Assembly: GCF_019431355.1 (NCBI RefSeq)
Contig: NZ_CP080269.1
Coordinates: 5,451,001-5,515,000, forward strand
DNA: 64,000 nucleotides
DNA from: Paenibacillus sp. R14(2021)
Lineage (GTDB): Bacteria > Bacillota > Bacilli > Paenibacillales > Paenibacillaceae
Direction: 5' to 3'
Below are positions 1-7,414 of this stretch, in pieces (positions within the stretch are counted from its first letter, which is position 1; each line of letters begins with the position of its first letter). The translations under genes were made by a program, and so were the position numbers. A model generated the notes under the pieces. That model was not told the DNA's origin and did no database searches. It saw only the letters and a list, made by a program, of their open reading frames with translations.

Positions 1-441
1 CACGGTCAGGTAGCCGACCATCGGTCCGCCGTTTGAAATCGACGTGTGGACGAGGCATTCAATCGCGAAGGTCCCCCGTTGATCCGCGGTAAAATGAACG
101 ACTGTCGTTTGTCCTTTATTGACTTCCCCTTTAACGCCGAGCTCCTGAATGACGAAGGGATGCGATTTGCCGTTTACGCCCGTGATGCGCAGCTCGACGG
201 CATCTCCCTTGTGGACGACGATGGAGCCTGGATCCCAGCGATAGACCTCGAGCTCCTTCCCGTCATCGGTCTTTGTTTTAAATTCGCCGGTTACGAGCTG
301 AAAAACCTTCATTTCCTTCGGTGCAGCCAGGGCGGCGCGGGATTGGTTCCACCGCAGGCATACGGCCGCAAATACGACAATGAGCAGCAGGAGCGCGAAC
401 AGAGCGAGCTGTTTGCGATTGATGACAAAGATATTCGACAT
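1..441 (-). CDS. Cupredoxin-domain membrane protein (3' end cut by window edge)
   Basis: Reading leftwards from the ATG at 441, 147 codons are open to the window edge, so only the last few residues are missing. A single hydrophobic segment (about residues 10-28) acts as membrane anchor or signal. The rest is a small beta-rich domain that ends with the spacing of a type I copper site: a His near 94 (SHPFV), then C129-x2-H132 and a Met near 141. By family knowledge these proteins bind copper outside the membrane and carry electrons or metal; the partner is unknown. The next gene, dedA, is divergent. The opposite strand is also open here, but it lacks a ribosome site and family features. Confidence 0.75.
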   Translation of the reverse strand, partial: MSNIFVINRKQLALFALLLLIVVFAAVCLRWNQSRAALAAPKEMKVFQLVTGEFKTKTDDGKELEVYRWDPGSIVVHKGDAVELRITGVNGKSHPFVIQELGVKGEVNKGQTTVVHFTADQRGTFAIECLVHTSISNGGPMVGYLTV

Positions 442-607
442 CTTTCTCTTCACCTGACCTTTCGATAGATTCGCTTCATATTAAGGCTAGTCTATGCGGG
501 GGCTTGGGCCGCAATGCCAAGTGCTGGAGGCATGTCTCCAAGTATGCTAGAATACCGTAAGAGAGAAGCAGTTTACTCGAAAAAAGAAGACTGATAGGAG
601 ATGACGG

Positions 608-1216
608 ATGAGCTGGTTTCATGATCTGGTTAATACGCTGCTTCAATGGATTGAGGGCCTTGGCTATTTCGGTATTCTGATCGGCCTGGCCATCGAGGTT
701 ATTCCGAGCGAAATCGTGCTGGGCTATGCGGGTTATCTCGTTTACCAAGGCGAAATAACGTACCTCGGGGCCGTTCTGTTCGGTACGCTCGGCGCGATCG
801 TTCAGCAATGGATTCTATACGGCATCGGACGCGGGGCGGGCCGCCCTTTCTTCGAGAAATACGGGAAGTTTATCAAAATCAAGCCGAAGCATCTCGATCT
901 CGCAGACCAGTGGTTCAAACGCTACGGCGACGGCATCGTCTTCACGGCGCGCTTTGTTCCCGTCATGCGCCAAGTGATATCCATCCCTGCCGGAATCGCA
1001 AAAATGCCCTTCTGGCGGTTTACGATGCTGACGGGGCTTGCTTCTATTCCATGGGTGCTTCTATTTGTCTATTTGGGCCGTACGCTGGGCGAGAATTGGG
1101 AAGACATCGGAGCCAAAGCGGCGCCATACGTGCAGCCGGCCATTCTGATTGCGATTGCCGTACTTATCGTCTATGTCCTTTATACAGTGTTGAAGCGTAA
1201 AGGCAAATCGATCTGA
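608..1216 (+). CDS. DedA family integral membrane protein
   Basis: A 202-residue polytopic membrane protein. It has the DedA/SNARE-associated signature: an early E-x-IPSE segment (about residues 30-35), a glycine-rich G-x-GR-x-AGRP turn near 73-80 and the RFVPVMRQ helix near 115-122. The family (YngC, DedA) comprises membrane proteins linked to lipid-carrier recycling, envelope integrity and proton-motive-force maintenance; which of these applies here cannot be read from sequence. The ATG at 608 follows a GGAG-type site (ATAGGAG) at the usual distance. The gene is divergent from the cupredoxin gene and probably monocistronic, since the next gene has its own strong ribosome site 100 bases on. 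Confidence 0.9.
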   Translation: MSWFHDLVNTLLQWIEGLGYFGILIGLAIEVIPSEIVLGYAGYLVYQGEITYLGAVLFGTLGAIVQQWILYGIGRGAGRPFFEKYGKFIKIKPKHLDLADQWFKRYGDGIVFTARFVPVMRQVISIPAGIAKMPFWRFTMLTGLASIPWVLLFVYLGRTLGENWEDIGAKAAPYVQPAILIAIAVLIVYVLYTVLKRKGKSI

Positions 1217-1316
1217 TCTGTTTGAATCGTGCGGGAGCACTTTGTTACAATTAAGCTGCTTGTCATGGTTGTTTCATTAATATCCACTCGCAAGGGTGAA
1301 CGAGGAGGCTTTTTCG

Positions 1317-1883
1317 ATGGGGAAGAACGTAGCGGGCAAGCTGGGCAAAGGCATCAGCCCGAAGCAATTTTACGATGCCATGCAGAAGAACCAGGAGGCA
1401 TTTCAAGGCTGGTCGAGCCGCTTTGAATGGGTGAACGGAGAAGACCGCGAGTTTTTCGAATCCATTAACAACCGCGATGATCTGCGCTGCGTGATTATCG
1501 CCTCCGACTGGTGCGGCGACGTCGTGCGCAACGTGCCGGTCGTATTCCAAGCCATGGAGCTTACCGGCATGTCGGTCGAGGTACTGATCATGGAAGAGCA
1601 TCTGGATACGATAGATGAATTTCTGACGATGGGCGGCCGCTCCATTCCCATCGTCATTATTGCGGATACAGGCGGTCATGTGCTGGGACAATGGGGACCG
1701 CGCCCTTCCTACGTGCAGGAGCCGATGGTCGCGTTTAAGCAGGCTAACCCGGACCGTGAAGCGTCGGACTATCAAGAGAAGCTGGCGCTTGCCCGCCAGG
1801 AACTGATCCGCCGTTACGGTGATGACACGGCGTACCAGCAGGATATTATTACTGAGCTTCGCACGCTTCTGGCGTCTGTCTAG
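1317..1883 (+). CDS. Thioredoxin-like family protein with a one-cysteine active site
   Basis: A 188-residue protein. The ATG at 1317 is chosen because GAGGAGG lies eight bases upstream; an earlier in-frame ATG at 1296 has no such site. Its core matches the Bacillales thioredoxin-like family that normally carries a WCxxC-type centre. Here the motif reads DWCGDVVRN (W65, C66), so the second cysteine is replaced by valine. The later IPIVIIAD strand supplies the expected cis-proline element. With one cysteine it could act as a monothiol protein or bacilliredoxin-like factor, but that is inference. It lies one base upstream of the metallo-hydrolase gene, so the two are probably translationally coupled. 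Confidence 0.8.
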   Translation: MGKNVAGKLGKGISPKQFYDAMQKNQEAFQGWSSRFEWVNGEDREFFESINNRDDLRCVIIASDWCGDVVRNVPVVFQAMELTGMSVEVLIMEEHLDTIDEFLTMGGRSIPIVIIADTGGHVLGQWGPRPSYVQEPMVAFKQANPDREASDYQEKLALARQELIRRYGDDTAYQQDIITELRTLLASV

Positions 1884-1884
1884 C

Positions 1885-2520
1885 ATGCTGAAGATTGAAA
1901 CCTTTACCCTCGGGCCGCTGCAAACGAACTGCTACCTCATCACCGAGGAAACAGGCACCCGCGCATTCGTGGTCGATCCCGGCATGGGGCCGAAGCGGCT
2001 GATCGAACGCATCCGCGAACGCGGCTTGCAGCTCGAAGCGATTGTACTGACCCATGCGCATTTTGATCATATGGCCGGCGTGGAGGAGGTCCGCCAAGCG
2101 TTCGGCTGCCCCGTTTATTTGCATGACGAGGAGGCGGACTGGCTGGGCGATGCGCGCAAGAACGGCTCCGCTCGCTGGTCGGACGTCACGGCGCCGCTCA
2201 CGACGGCTCCGGCCGAATATGCGCTCTCGGAAGGACAGAAGCTGGAGCTGATCGGCGAGACGTTCCGCATCCTGCATACGCCGGGTCATTCGCCCGGCAG
2301 TGTCAGCTTGCTGTGCGGCGGGCATCTGATCAGCGGCGACGTCCTGTTCAAGATGTCGGTTGGACGCACCGACCTTCCGGGCGGCAAGGAGCGGGATTTG
2401 TTCGATTCGATCCGCACGAAGCTGTATAAGCTCGATCCGGCGGTTCGGGTATACCCCGGCCATGGTCCGCAAACGACAATTGGTTTTGAAATGGCTAACA
2501 ACCCTTACGTGCCGGCTTAA
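1885..2520 (+). CDS. Metallo-beta-lactamase-fold hydrolase (YqgX / glyoxalase II-like)
   Basis: A 211-residue MBL-fold hydrolase. The metal-binding signature THAHFDH is at residues 56-62 (H57, H59, D61, H62). It is followed by the HTPGHSPGS loop, the ISGDVLF strand with its bridging Asp, and a late YPGHGP histidine. This is the arrangement of the short glyoxalase II-like group typified by B. subtilis YqgX, which hydrolyses thioesters such as lactoyl-thiols; the actual substrate is not shown by sequence. The ATG at 1885 sits one base after the stop of the thioredoxin-like gene with no good Shine-Dalgarno of its own, which suggests coupled translation. An earlier in-frame start at 1819 would overlap that gene deeply and is less likely. 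Confidence 0.88.
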   Translation: MLKIETFTLGPLQTNCYLITEETGTRAFVVDPGMGPKRLIERIRERGLQLEAIVLTHAHFDHMAGVEEVRQAFGCPVYLHDEEADWLGDARKNGSARWSDVTAPLTTAPAEYALSEGQKLELIGETFRILHTPGHSPGSVSLLCGGHLISGDVLFKMSVGRTDLPGGKERDLFDSIRTKLYKLDPAVRVYPGHGPQTTIGFEMANNPYVPA

Positions 2521-2567
2521 TCAGCCGGTTCGAAGGGTTTCATTCATCTTATTGGGGGCATTCCATA

Positions 2568-4832
2568 GTGGCTGAGACGAATCAACGGTTGAAGGACGAA
2601 GAATTGGACGGCGGAACCTCCGTCAAAATCCAGCTTACGCCAGCTGAGCTGGCAGCGGAGCAGGAGGCGATCGTCAAGCGCGTATCGGCAGAGCTGAGCC
2701 TGCCGGTCAGCAAGGTGAAGTCGGCGGTGTCCCTGCTCGACGAAGGCAATACGATTCCGTTCATTGCCCGGTATCGGAAGGAAATGACCGGCGAGCTGGA
2801 TGAGAACGAACTGCGCGCGATTGAAGAGAAGCTGCAGTACATGCGCAATCTGGAGAACCGCAAGCGCGAAGTCATCCGCTTGATTGACGAGCAGGGCAAG
2901 CTGACGGACGAGCTGCGGCAGTCGGTTCAGAGCGCCGTCAAGCTGCAGGAAATCGAAGATTTGTACCGTCCATACCGGCAAAAACGCAAGACAAGGGCGA
3001 GCGTGGCCAAGGAAAAAGGCCTGGAGCCGCTTGCGCAATGGCTGCTCTCCCAACCGCGTCAAGGCGATCCGCTGCAGGAAGCTGCGCGTTACGTCGATGC
3101 ACAGAAGGGCGTAGAGACCGCCGAGGATGCACTGCAGGGCGCGAAGGACATTATTGCCGAGCAGCTTGCGGATGACGCGAAGATCCGCGCATGGGTGCGC
3201 CGGTACACCTTTGACCAAGGCATTATACGGACAGAAGCGAAGGATAGTTCCCAAGAGACGGTCTATGAAATGTATTACGCTTATCAGGAGCCGCTCAAGA
3301 AGCTGCCTCCGCATCGTACGCTTGCCATCAACCGCGGGGAGCGGGAAGATGTGCTTCGTGTAGGGATGGATGTGCAAACGGATAAAATCCACGACTACAT
3401 AGACCGGCAGCTGCTTCGGATGGGAACGGCAGCTGGCGTTCGTTCCGTGCTGCTCGCGACGATCGAGGATGCCTATAAACGGTTGATCGCGCCGTCGATT
3501 GAACGCGAGGTTCGCGGGGAGCTGACGGAGAAAGCCGAAGAGCATGCGATCAGCATCTTCTCGACCAATCTGCGCAACCTGCTGCTTCAACCTCCCGTGC
3601 GCGGCAATGTCGTGCTCGGGGTTGACCCTGCTTTCCGTACGGGCTGCAAGCTTGCGGTTATCGACGAGACCGGCAAGCTGCTGGAGGTCGCTGTCTCTTA
3701 CCCGACGCCGCCGAACAACAAGGTGGCAGAAGCCGAGAAGCTGATCAACGGCCTTATCGATCGCTATCGCGTCCAGCTCATCGTCATCGGCAACGGAACC
3801 GCCTCCCGCGAGACGGAGCAGTTCATTGCGGATCTGATCGGCAAGCGAAAATTCGCCAAGCTGACGGGAGCAGGCGAGTTGAAATATATTATTGTCAACG
3901 AAGCCGGAGCGAGCGTATACTCCGCTTCCAAGCTGGCGGCGGAGGAATTTCCGAAGCTGGACGTTGCGGAGCGAAGCGCGGTATCCATTGCAAGAAGGCT
4001 GCAGGACCCGCTTGCCGAGCTTGTCAAGATCGAGCCCAAAGCAATCGGCGTCGGCCAATACCAGCACGATGTCAGTCAGAAGCGGCTCGAAGAGACGCTT
4101 GGCGGCGTCGTTGAATCGGCCGTTAACCATGTCGGCGTTGACGTCAATACGGCTTCGCCTTCGCTGCTGTCGTACGTAGCCGGCATTAATGCGGCAACGG
4201 CCAAGAATATCGTGAAATTCCGCGAGGAGAACGGCATCTTCCTGGACCGGAAAATGCTGCAGAAGGTGCCCCGTCTCGGCGCGAAAACCTACGAGCAGTG
4301 CATCGGCTTTATCCGTATTCCGGAGAGCCGTAATCCGCTGGACCGGACGCCGATTCATCCGGAATCGTACGCCGTTGTAGACAAGCTGTGCGGCGTGCTG
4401 GGGCTGCAGCTGGAGGGAATCGGCTCGGAAGCGTTCAGGGCGGCGCTGACGACGATCGAGACGTCTCAAGTCGCAGAACAAATTGGCGTGGGCGTACCGA
4501 CGCTTCGGGACATCATCGACAGCCTGCTGCGTCCCGGCCGGGATCCGCGCGAAGAGCTGCCTGCGCCGATCTTCCACACGGACGTGCTCAGCATCGAGGA
4601 TTTGAAGCCTGGCATGGAGCTGCATGGCACGGTCCGCAACGTGATTGATTTCGGCGCGTTCGTCGATATCGGCATCAAGAACGACGGGCTCGTCCATATC
4701 TCGCAGCTGAGCGGCAAATTCGTGAAGCATCCCATGGATGTTGTTTCGGTGGGAGATACAGTTACGGTATGGGTGCTGAGCGTGGATGAGAAGAAAGGCC
4801 GGGTCAGCCTGACGATGCGCAAGCCGGGATGA
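2568..4832 (+). CDS. tex: Tex-family transcription accessory protein
   Basis: A 754-residue protein collinear with Tex (YdcI in B. subtilis, about 720 residues): N-terminal helical HTH-like region, a YqgF/RuvX-like RNase H fold (VLGVDPAFRTG near residue 350), helix-hairpin-helix repeats (near 510-590) and a C-terminal S1 RNA-binding domain (about 682-753, with IDFGAFVDIG and LVHISQLS). Tex proteins bind nucleic acids and assist RNA polymerase and mRNA turnover. The start is GTG at 2568 after an ATTGGGGG ribosome site. The order tex-cmpA-sprT is conserved with B. subtilis ydcI-cmpA-ydcK, which supports the call. Confidence 0.96.
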   Translation: MAETNQRLKDEELDGGTSVKIQLTPAELAAEQEAIVKRVSAELSLPVSKVKSAVSLLDEGNTIPFIARYRKEMTGELDENELRAIEEKLQYMRNLENRKREVIRLIDEQGKLTDELRQSVQSAVKLQEIEDLYRPYRQKRKTRASVAKEKGLEPLAQWLLSQPRQGDPLQEAARYVDAQKGVETAEDALQGAKDIIAEQLADDAKIRAWVRRYTFDQGIIRTEAKDSSQETVYEMYYAYQEPLKKLPPHRTLAINRGEREDVLRVGMDVQTDKIHDYIDRQLLRMGTAAGVRSVLLATIEDAYKRLIAPSIEREVRGELTEKAEEHAISIFSTNLRNLLLQPPVRGNVVLGVDPAFRTGCKLAVIDETGKLLEVAVSYPTPPNNKVAEAEKLINGLIDRYRVQLIVIGNGTASRETEQFIADLIGKRKFAKLTGAGELKYIIVNEAGASVYSASKLAAEEFPKLDVAERSAVSIARRLQDPLAELVKIEPKAIGVGQYQHDVSQKRLEETLGGVVESAVNHVGVDVNTASPSLLSYVAGINAATAKNIVKFREENGIFLDRKMLQKVPRLGAKTYEQCIGFIRIPESRNPLDRTPIHPESYAVVDKLCGVLGLQLEGIGSEAFRAALTTIETSQVAEQIGVGVPTLRDIIDSLLRPGRDPREELPAPIFHTDVLSIEDLKPGMELHGTVRNVIDFGAFVDIGIKNDGLVHISQLSGKFVKHPMDVVSVGDTVTVWVLSVDEKKGRVSLTMRKPG

Positions 4833-4860
4833 TGACAGTTATCTAATAATTGAAACGGCA

Positions 4861-4919
4861 AAAGGGTGTTATCTCTAATCAGTCACGTCAATCGTCACTG
4901 TATGGAGATAGCACCCTTT
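4861..4919. terminator. Bidirectional stem-loop between tex and cmpA
   Basis: Fifteen bases at 4861-4875 (AAAGGGTGTTATCTC) pair with 4905-4919 with a single G-T wobble, around an unusually long 29-base loop. It lies between the convergent ends of tex and cmpA and carries a short T run on each side, so it could stop transcription in both directions. The long loop is atypical for an intrinsic terminator. Confidence 0.6.
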
Positions 4920-4931
4920 CTCATGGGGCGG

Positions 4932-5066
4932 CTATAAGCTTGCGGAATCTTCGTCAGCATGTTGACTTGTACGATAGAAATACCAGCAGTCATTCAATAG
5001 ACGAATTTGCCGGCGGTCTTTCTTCAAGAAAGCACGCATCAATTGATTGCACAGCCACTGCGGCAA
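4932..5066 (-). CDS. cmpA: Cortex morphogenetic protein CmpA
   Basis: A 44-residue peptide starting at TTG 5066, nine bases behind a GGAGG. The central stretch QLMRAFLKKDRRQIRLLN followed by CWYFYR matches the short CmpA peptide of Bacillus (37 residues, with the same AFLEKD / IKLLNQCW pattern). In B. subtilis CmpA acts in the mother cell as an adaptor for ClpXP, which degrades SpoIVA when coat assembly fails, thus gating cortex synthesis. The position between tex and sprT is the same as in B. subtilis. The copy has a slightly longer acidic C-terminal tail. The reading frame extends upstream to 5150, but the TTG with its ribosome site gives the family length. Confidence 0.88.
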   Translation of the reverse strand: MPQWLCNQLMRAFLKKDRRQIRLLNDCWYFYRTSQHADEDSASL

Positions 5067-5182
5067 GGCATTCGCCCTCCTTCCCGTCATCGCTTGTTGT
5101 AGTAACAGCATATGGGAATAGGCGGATGTCCGTGCAGGTCCAACTGACATTCCTTGCAGCAGATCAGTCGAATTTTCGCCGA

Positions 5183-5536
5183 TTACGACTCGTACTCTTC
5201 TTCATACCACTGCTCGAGCTGGGCTTGAAGCGCCCGAATTTCGGTTAGCAGCGAGATCAGCGGATAAGTTTTCTCTTCGATGGAGGCGAAGTCGTTCTCC
5301 AGCTGGTTCACGTAATCGAGGCCCGAGTGGATGGCAATGGACTTGTCATGCAGGTCAACCTCGCTGCATTCCGCAATCGCATAGGGCAGCACCGGTATGT
5401 GACTTGCCGTCAGTTTATCGATTTCCTTATGCAGGCGCAGATTAAGCGCGCTTAATTGATACGCATGCGAGGCAGGCATTTCGACGAAAGATACCTCTTG
5501 CATGCTTTTCATGACGATATAACGCATAAGTGCCAT
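5183..5536 (-). CDS. Conserved-looking hypothetical protein, 117 residues
   Basis: Starts at ATG 5536, with GGGGGA about ten bases upstream. The protein is largely helical, acidic at its end (EQWYEEEYES) and has no cysteine pair, signal peptide or membrane segment. I do not recognise a family. It sits upstream of and co-oriented with cmpA, and divergent from sprT across a pair of overlapping promoters. In B. subtilis no gene occupies this slot between cmpA and sprT, so it is an insertion into conserved synteny. Reasonable codon use and a good ribosome site argue that it is real. Confidence 0.6.
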   Translation of the reverse strand: MALMRYIVMKSMQEVSFVEMPASHAYQLSALNLRLHKEIDKLTASHIPVLPYAIAECSEVDLHDKSIAIHSGLDYVNQLENDFASIEEKTYPLISLLTEIRALQAQLEQWYEEEYES

Positions 5537-5590
5537 AGTTTTACATTTCCCCCTTCACAATCAGCTGATGCTGATGGCGATGAATTCTAC

Positions 5591-5625
5591 TTGACAGTGT
5601 AGCGTATTCGTCCTTTAAAATTCAA
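5591..5625. promoter_or_regulatory. Overlapping divergent sigma-A promoters for sprT and the 5183-5536 gene
   Basis: Rightward: TTGACA at 5591-5596, 17-base spacer, TTTAAA at 5614-5619. Leftward: TTGAAT (complement of 5620-5625), 18-base spacer, TACACT (complement of 5596-5601). Each -35 element abuts or overlaps the other promoter's -10, so both cannot be occupied at once. Confidence 0.5.
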
Positions 5626-5660
5626 GTATAACTGTCGAAACAAATCGAGGAGATCGAATC

Positions 5661-6140
5661 ATGCAGGATCATGTTTTACAGGAATGGGTGGAGCGCGTAT
5701 CGATGCAGTATTTCGGGCTTCCCTTCCGGCATCAGGCGACGTATAACGGCAGGCTGAAATCGACTGGCGGCCGGTATTTCACGAAGACGCATAACATCGA
5801 GATCAGCCCTCACCAGCTTCGCAACTACGGCGAAGAAGAGACGGAGAAAATCATTAAGCACGAGCTGTGCCACTATCATTTGCATCTAATGAAACGAGGC
5901 TATCAGCACCGCGACGATGATTTCAAGCAGCTGCTGGCCAAGGTCGGAGGCACGCGTTTCTGCAAGGCGCTGCCCGCAGGGGAGAAGCGCAAGGCTGAAC
6001 CCTATCGGTTCAAGCTGGTTTGCCGCAGCTGCGGGACAGAATATTTGCGCAAACGCAAGACGGATCCGCGCCGATTTGCATGCGGCAAATGCCGCGGGCA
6101 ATTATTACTAACGAAGCTTGACTTCATTTCTAAGACGTGA
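5661..6140 (+). CDS. sprT: SprT-like zinc metalloprotease family protein
   Basis: A 159-residue SprT-like protein. The zinc-protease motif is H67-E68-L-C-H71-Y-H73, an HExxH core. A C-terminal zinc ribbon is formed by C121/C124 and C141/C144. The family (B. subtilis YdcK) is related to the Spartan proteases but is uncharacterised in Firmicutes. The ATG at 5661 follows GAGGAGA. Its neighbours tex and cmpA reproduce the B. subtilis gene order. The last codons of the gene contain the -35 and spacer of the downstream tRNA promoter. Confidence 0.92.
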   Translation: MQDHVLQEWVERVSMQYFGLPFRHQATYNGRLKSTGGRYFTKTHNIEISPHQLRNYGEEETEKIIKHELCHYHLHLMKRGYQHRDDDFKQLLAKVGGTRFCKALPAGEKRKAEPYRFKLVCRSCGTEYLRKRKTDPRRFACGKCRGQLLLTKLDFISKT

Positions 6141-6146
6141 TACATT
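6118..6146 (+). promoter_or_regulatory. Sigma-A promoter of tRNA cluster 1
   Basis: TTGACT at 6118-6123, exactly 17 bases, TACATT at 6141-6146. It sits 23 bases upstream of the first tRNA and overlaps the 3' end of sprT. Confidence 0.65.
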
Positions 6147-6168
6147 ATTTCTTGTCACTAAATCCTAT

Positions 6169-6244
6169 TCCCTGATAGCTCAGTTGGTAGAGCACTCGAC
6201 TGTTAATCGAGTTGTCACAGGTTCGAGTCCTGTTCGGGGAGCCA
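6169..6244 (+). tRNA. tRNA-Asn (anticodon GTT), CCA encoded
   Basis: Seventy-six bases. Acceptor strand TCCCTGA pairs with TCGGGGA, anticodon loop contains GTT, T-arm GTTCGAGTC, and the 3' CCA is encoded. First gene of cluster 1. Confidence 0.97.
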
Positions 6245-6252
6245 TTTCTTTT

Positions 6253-6343
6253 GGAGAAGTACCCAAGTGGCTCAAGGGGACCCTCTGCTAAGGGGTTAGA
6301 CTGCGTAAGTGGTGCGAGGGTTCGAATCCCTCCTTCTCCGCCA
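6253..6343 (+). tRNA. tRNA-Ser (anticodon GCT), CCA encoded
   Basis: Ninety-one bases with the long variable arm of a type II tRNA. Acceptor GGAGAAG pairs with CTTCTCC, the anticodon is GCT, and CCA is encoded. It reads AGC/AGU serine codons. Confidence 0.96.
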
Positions 6344-6429
6344 TATTTCTTAAGATGGCACTTGGACTGATTAGCAAGTCCAGTCTCGATTACAAGTGTA
6401 TGATCCGATCTCTATGAAGAGCGGCGCTA

Positions 6430-6504
6430 GGCCCGTTGGTCAAGTGGTTAAGACACCTCCCTTTCACGGAGGTAACAGGGGTTCGAGTCCCCTACGGGTC
6501 ACCA
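6430..6504 (+). tRNA. tRNA-Glu (anticodon TTC), copy 1
   Basis: Seventy-five bases. Acceptor GGCCCGT pairs with ACGGGTC, anticodon loop CTTTCAC gives TTC, and CCA is encoded. Identical over its full length to the copy at 6879-6953. Confidence 0.97.
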
Positions 6505-6539
6505 ACTATTATTGATATGATATAATCGCATATCACTCC

Positions 6540-6624
6540 GCGGTCGTGGTGGAACGGCAGACACACCATCTTGAGGGGGTGGCGCTCACAAGGCGTGCGG
6601 GTTCAAATCCCGCCGACCGCACCA
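6540..6624 (+). tRNA. tRNA-Leu (anticodon GAG), copy 1
   Basis: Eighty-five bases, type II. Acceptor GCGGTCG pairs with CGACCGC. The anticodon stem CCATC/GGTGG frames loop TTGAGGG, giving anticodon GAG. CCA is encoded. It differs from copy 2 only at one T-stem base pair (C6598-G6612). Confidence 0.96.
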
Positions 6625-6637
6625 ACCTTACATGAAC

Positions 6638-6665
6638 AAGTCCTTGAAATGAAGGGCTTTTTTTG
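6638..6665 (+). terminator. Terminator of tRNA cluster 1
   Basis: AAGTCCTT pairs with AAGGGCTT (one G-T) around loop GAAATG and is followed by a seven-T run, 13 bases after tRNA-Leu. The 6666-6805 stretch that follows holds no recognisable gene. Confidence 0.9.
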
Positions 6666-6805
6666 TGTCTTCTAAGGCATATCAGGCATCAGTTGCTCGC
6701 TTCAATAGAGCATGGTGAATAAACCGCGTATGTTGTGGTTAAAGTAGGTGGACACGAAATAATCATCGGCCGCAATCGGCTTGCTCTGAAGTATTAAAAT
6801 AAGTC

Positions 6806-6834
6806 TTGCCATGGCTCCGCGGTTCTGCTATATT
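6806..6834 (+). promoter_or_regulatory. Sigma-A promoter of tRNA cluster 2
   Basis: TTGCCA at 6806-6811, 17-base spacer, TATATT at 6829-6834, 44 bases upstream of the second tRNA-Glu. Confidence 0.75.
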
Positions 6835-6878
6835 ATTATTTGTCGTTTAAAAGGCATGTCGAAAAACGGCGAATATAT

Positions 6879-6953
6879 GGCCCGTTGGTCAAGTGGTTAA
6901 GACACCTCCCTTTCACGGAGGTAACAGGGGTTCGAGTCCCCTACGGGTCACCA
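6879..6953 (+). tRNA. tRNA-Glu (anticodon TTC), copy 2
   Basis: Seventy-five bases, identical to 6430-6504, CCA encoded. First gene of cluster 2. The perfect identity points to a recent duplication or gene conversion. Confidence 0.97.
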
Positions 6954-6959
6954 GAATAA

Positions 6960-7032
6960 GAGCCATTAGCTCAGTTGGTAGAGCACCTGACTTTTAATCA
7001 GGGTGTCGTAGGTTCGAGTCCTACATGGCTCA
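6960..7032 (+). tRNA. tRNA-Lys (anticodon TTT), CCA not encoded
   Basis: Seventy-three bases. Acceptor GAGCCAT pairs with ATGGCTC, loop CTTTTAA gives anticodon TTT. The discriminator A is followed by TTTTT, so CCA must be added after transcription, unlike the other six tRNAs here. Confidence 0.96.
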
Positions 7033-7070
7033 TTTTTACCTCATTGATATGGTTCATTGCATATCACTCC

Positions 7071-7155
7071 GCGGTCGTGGTGGAACGGCAGACACACCAT
7101 CTTGAGGGGGTGGCGCTCACAAGGCGTGAGGGTTCAAATCCCTCCGACCGCACCA
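7071..7155 (+). tRNA. tRNA-Leu (anticodon GAG), copy 2
   Basis: Eighty-five bases, CCA encoded. Same as copy 1 except for A-T instead of C-G at the second T-stem pair (7129-7143). The leader just upstream (CATATCACTCC) is also shared with copy 1. Confidence 0.96.
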
Positions 7156-7170
7156 ACCTTACCCTTTCGA

Positions 7171-7198
7171 AATCCCTTGTTGATCAAGGGATTTTTTT
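7171..7198 (+). terminator. Terminator of tRNA cluster 2
   Basis: AATCCCTTG pairs with CAAGGGATT around TTGAT, followed by TTTTTT. Starts 16 bases after the second tRNA-Leu. Confidence 0.92.
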
Positions 7199-7414
7199 GC
7201 GTTATTCGGCGAATTGTGCTAGTAGAGCCGAGGGATCGGTAAGGCCGATGCCGACGAATGGGAACGAACGATTGCGTCTCTTGTCGATTGGCCGGGAAGC
7301 GCAGATTATGTTATATATAGAGTACATAGATAGGAATGAAATGGAAGCCAGGGCGGGTGACCGCTTAAGCATCGGCTATCAAATTGGTTGAGAGGAACGA
7401 GGTACAAAGCCATC

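Noticed and set aside
46-468. A 140-codon plus-strand frame at the left edge
   Set aside because: It is antisense to the cupredoxin gene, which has the copper ligands and a signal segment; the plus frame has none.
2544-4730. A 728-codon open frame antisense to tex
   Set aside because: It is the mirror of a GC-rich gene: no ribosome site, no recognisable family, while the plus strand encodes a complete Tex with all domains.
4850-5248. A 132-codon plus-strand frame over the terminator and cmpA
   Set aside because: It runs through the tex terminator and antisense to cmpA, whose peptide matches a known family.
6857-6863. TGTCGAA downstream of the cluster 2 tRNA promoter as a Spo0A box
   Set aside because: A single heptamer is expected several times by chance in a window of this size, and tRNA genes are unlikely targets.
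6975-7391. A 138-codon frame through tRNA-Lys and tRNA-Leu
   Set aside because: It reads across two clear tRNA genes and a terminator, so it is not a gene.
7199-7414. A c-di-AMP riboswitch upstream of the potassium channel gene
   Set aside because: Expected by analogy with ktr genes, but the conserved ydaO blocks are not present in this leader.
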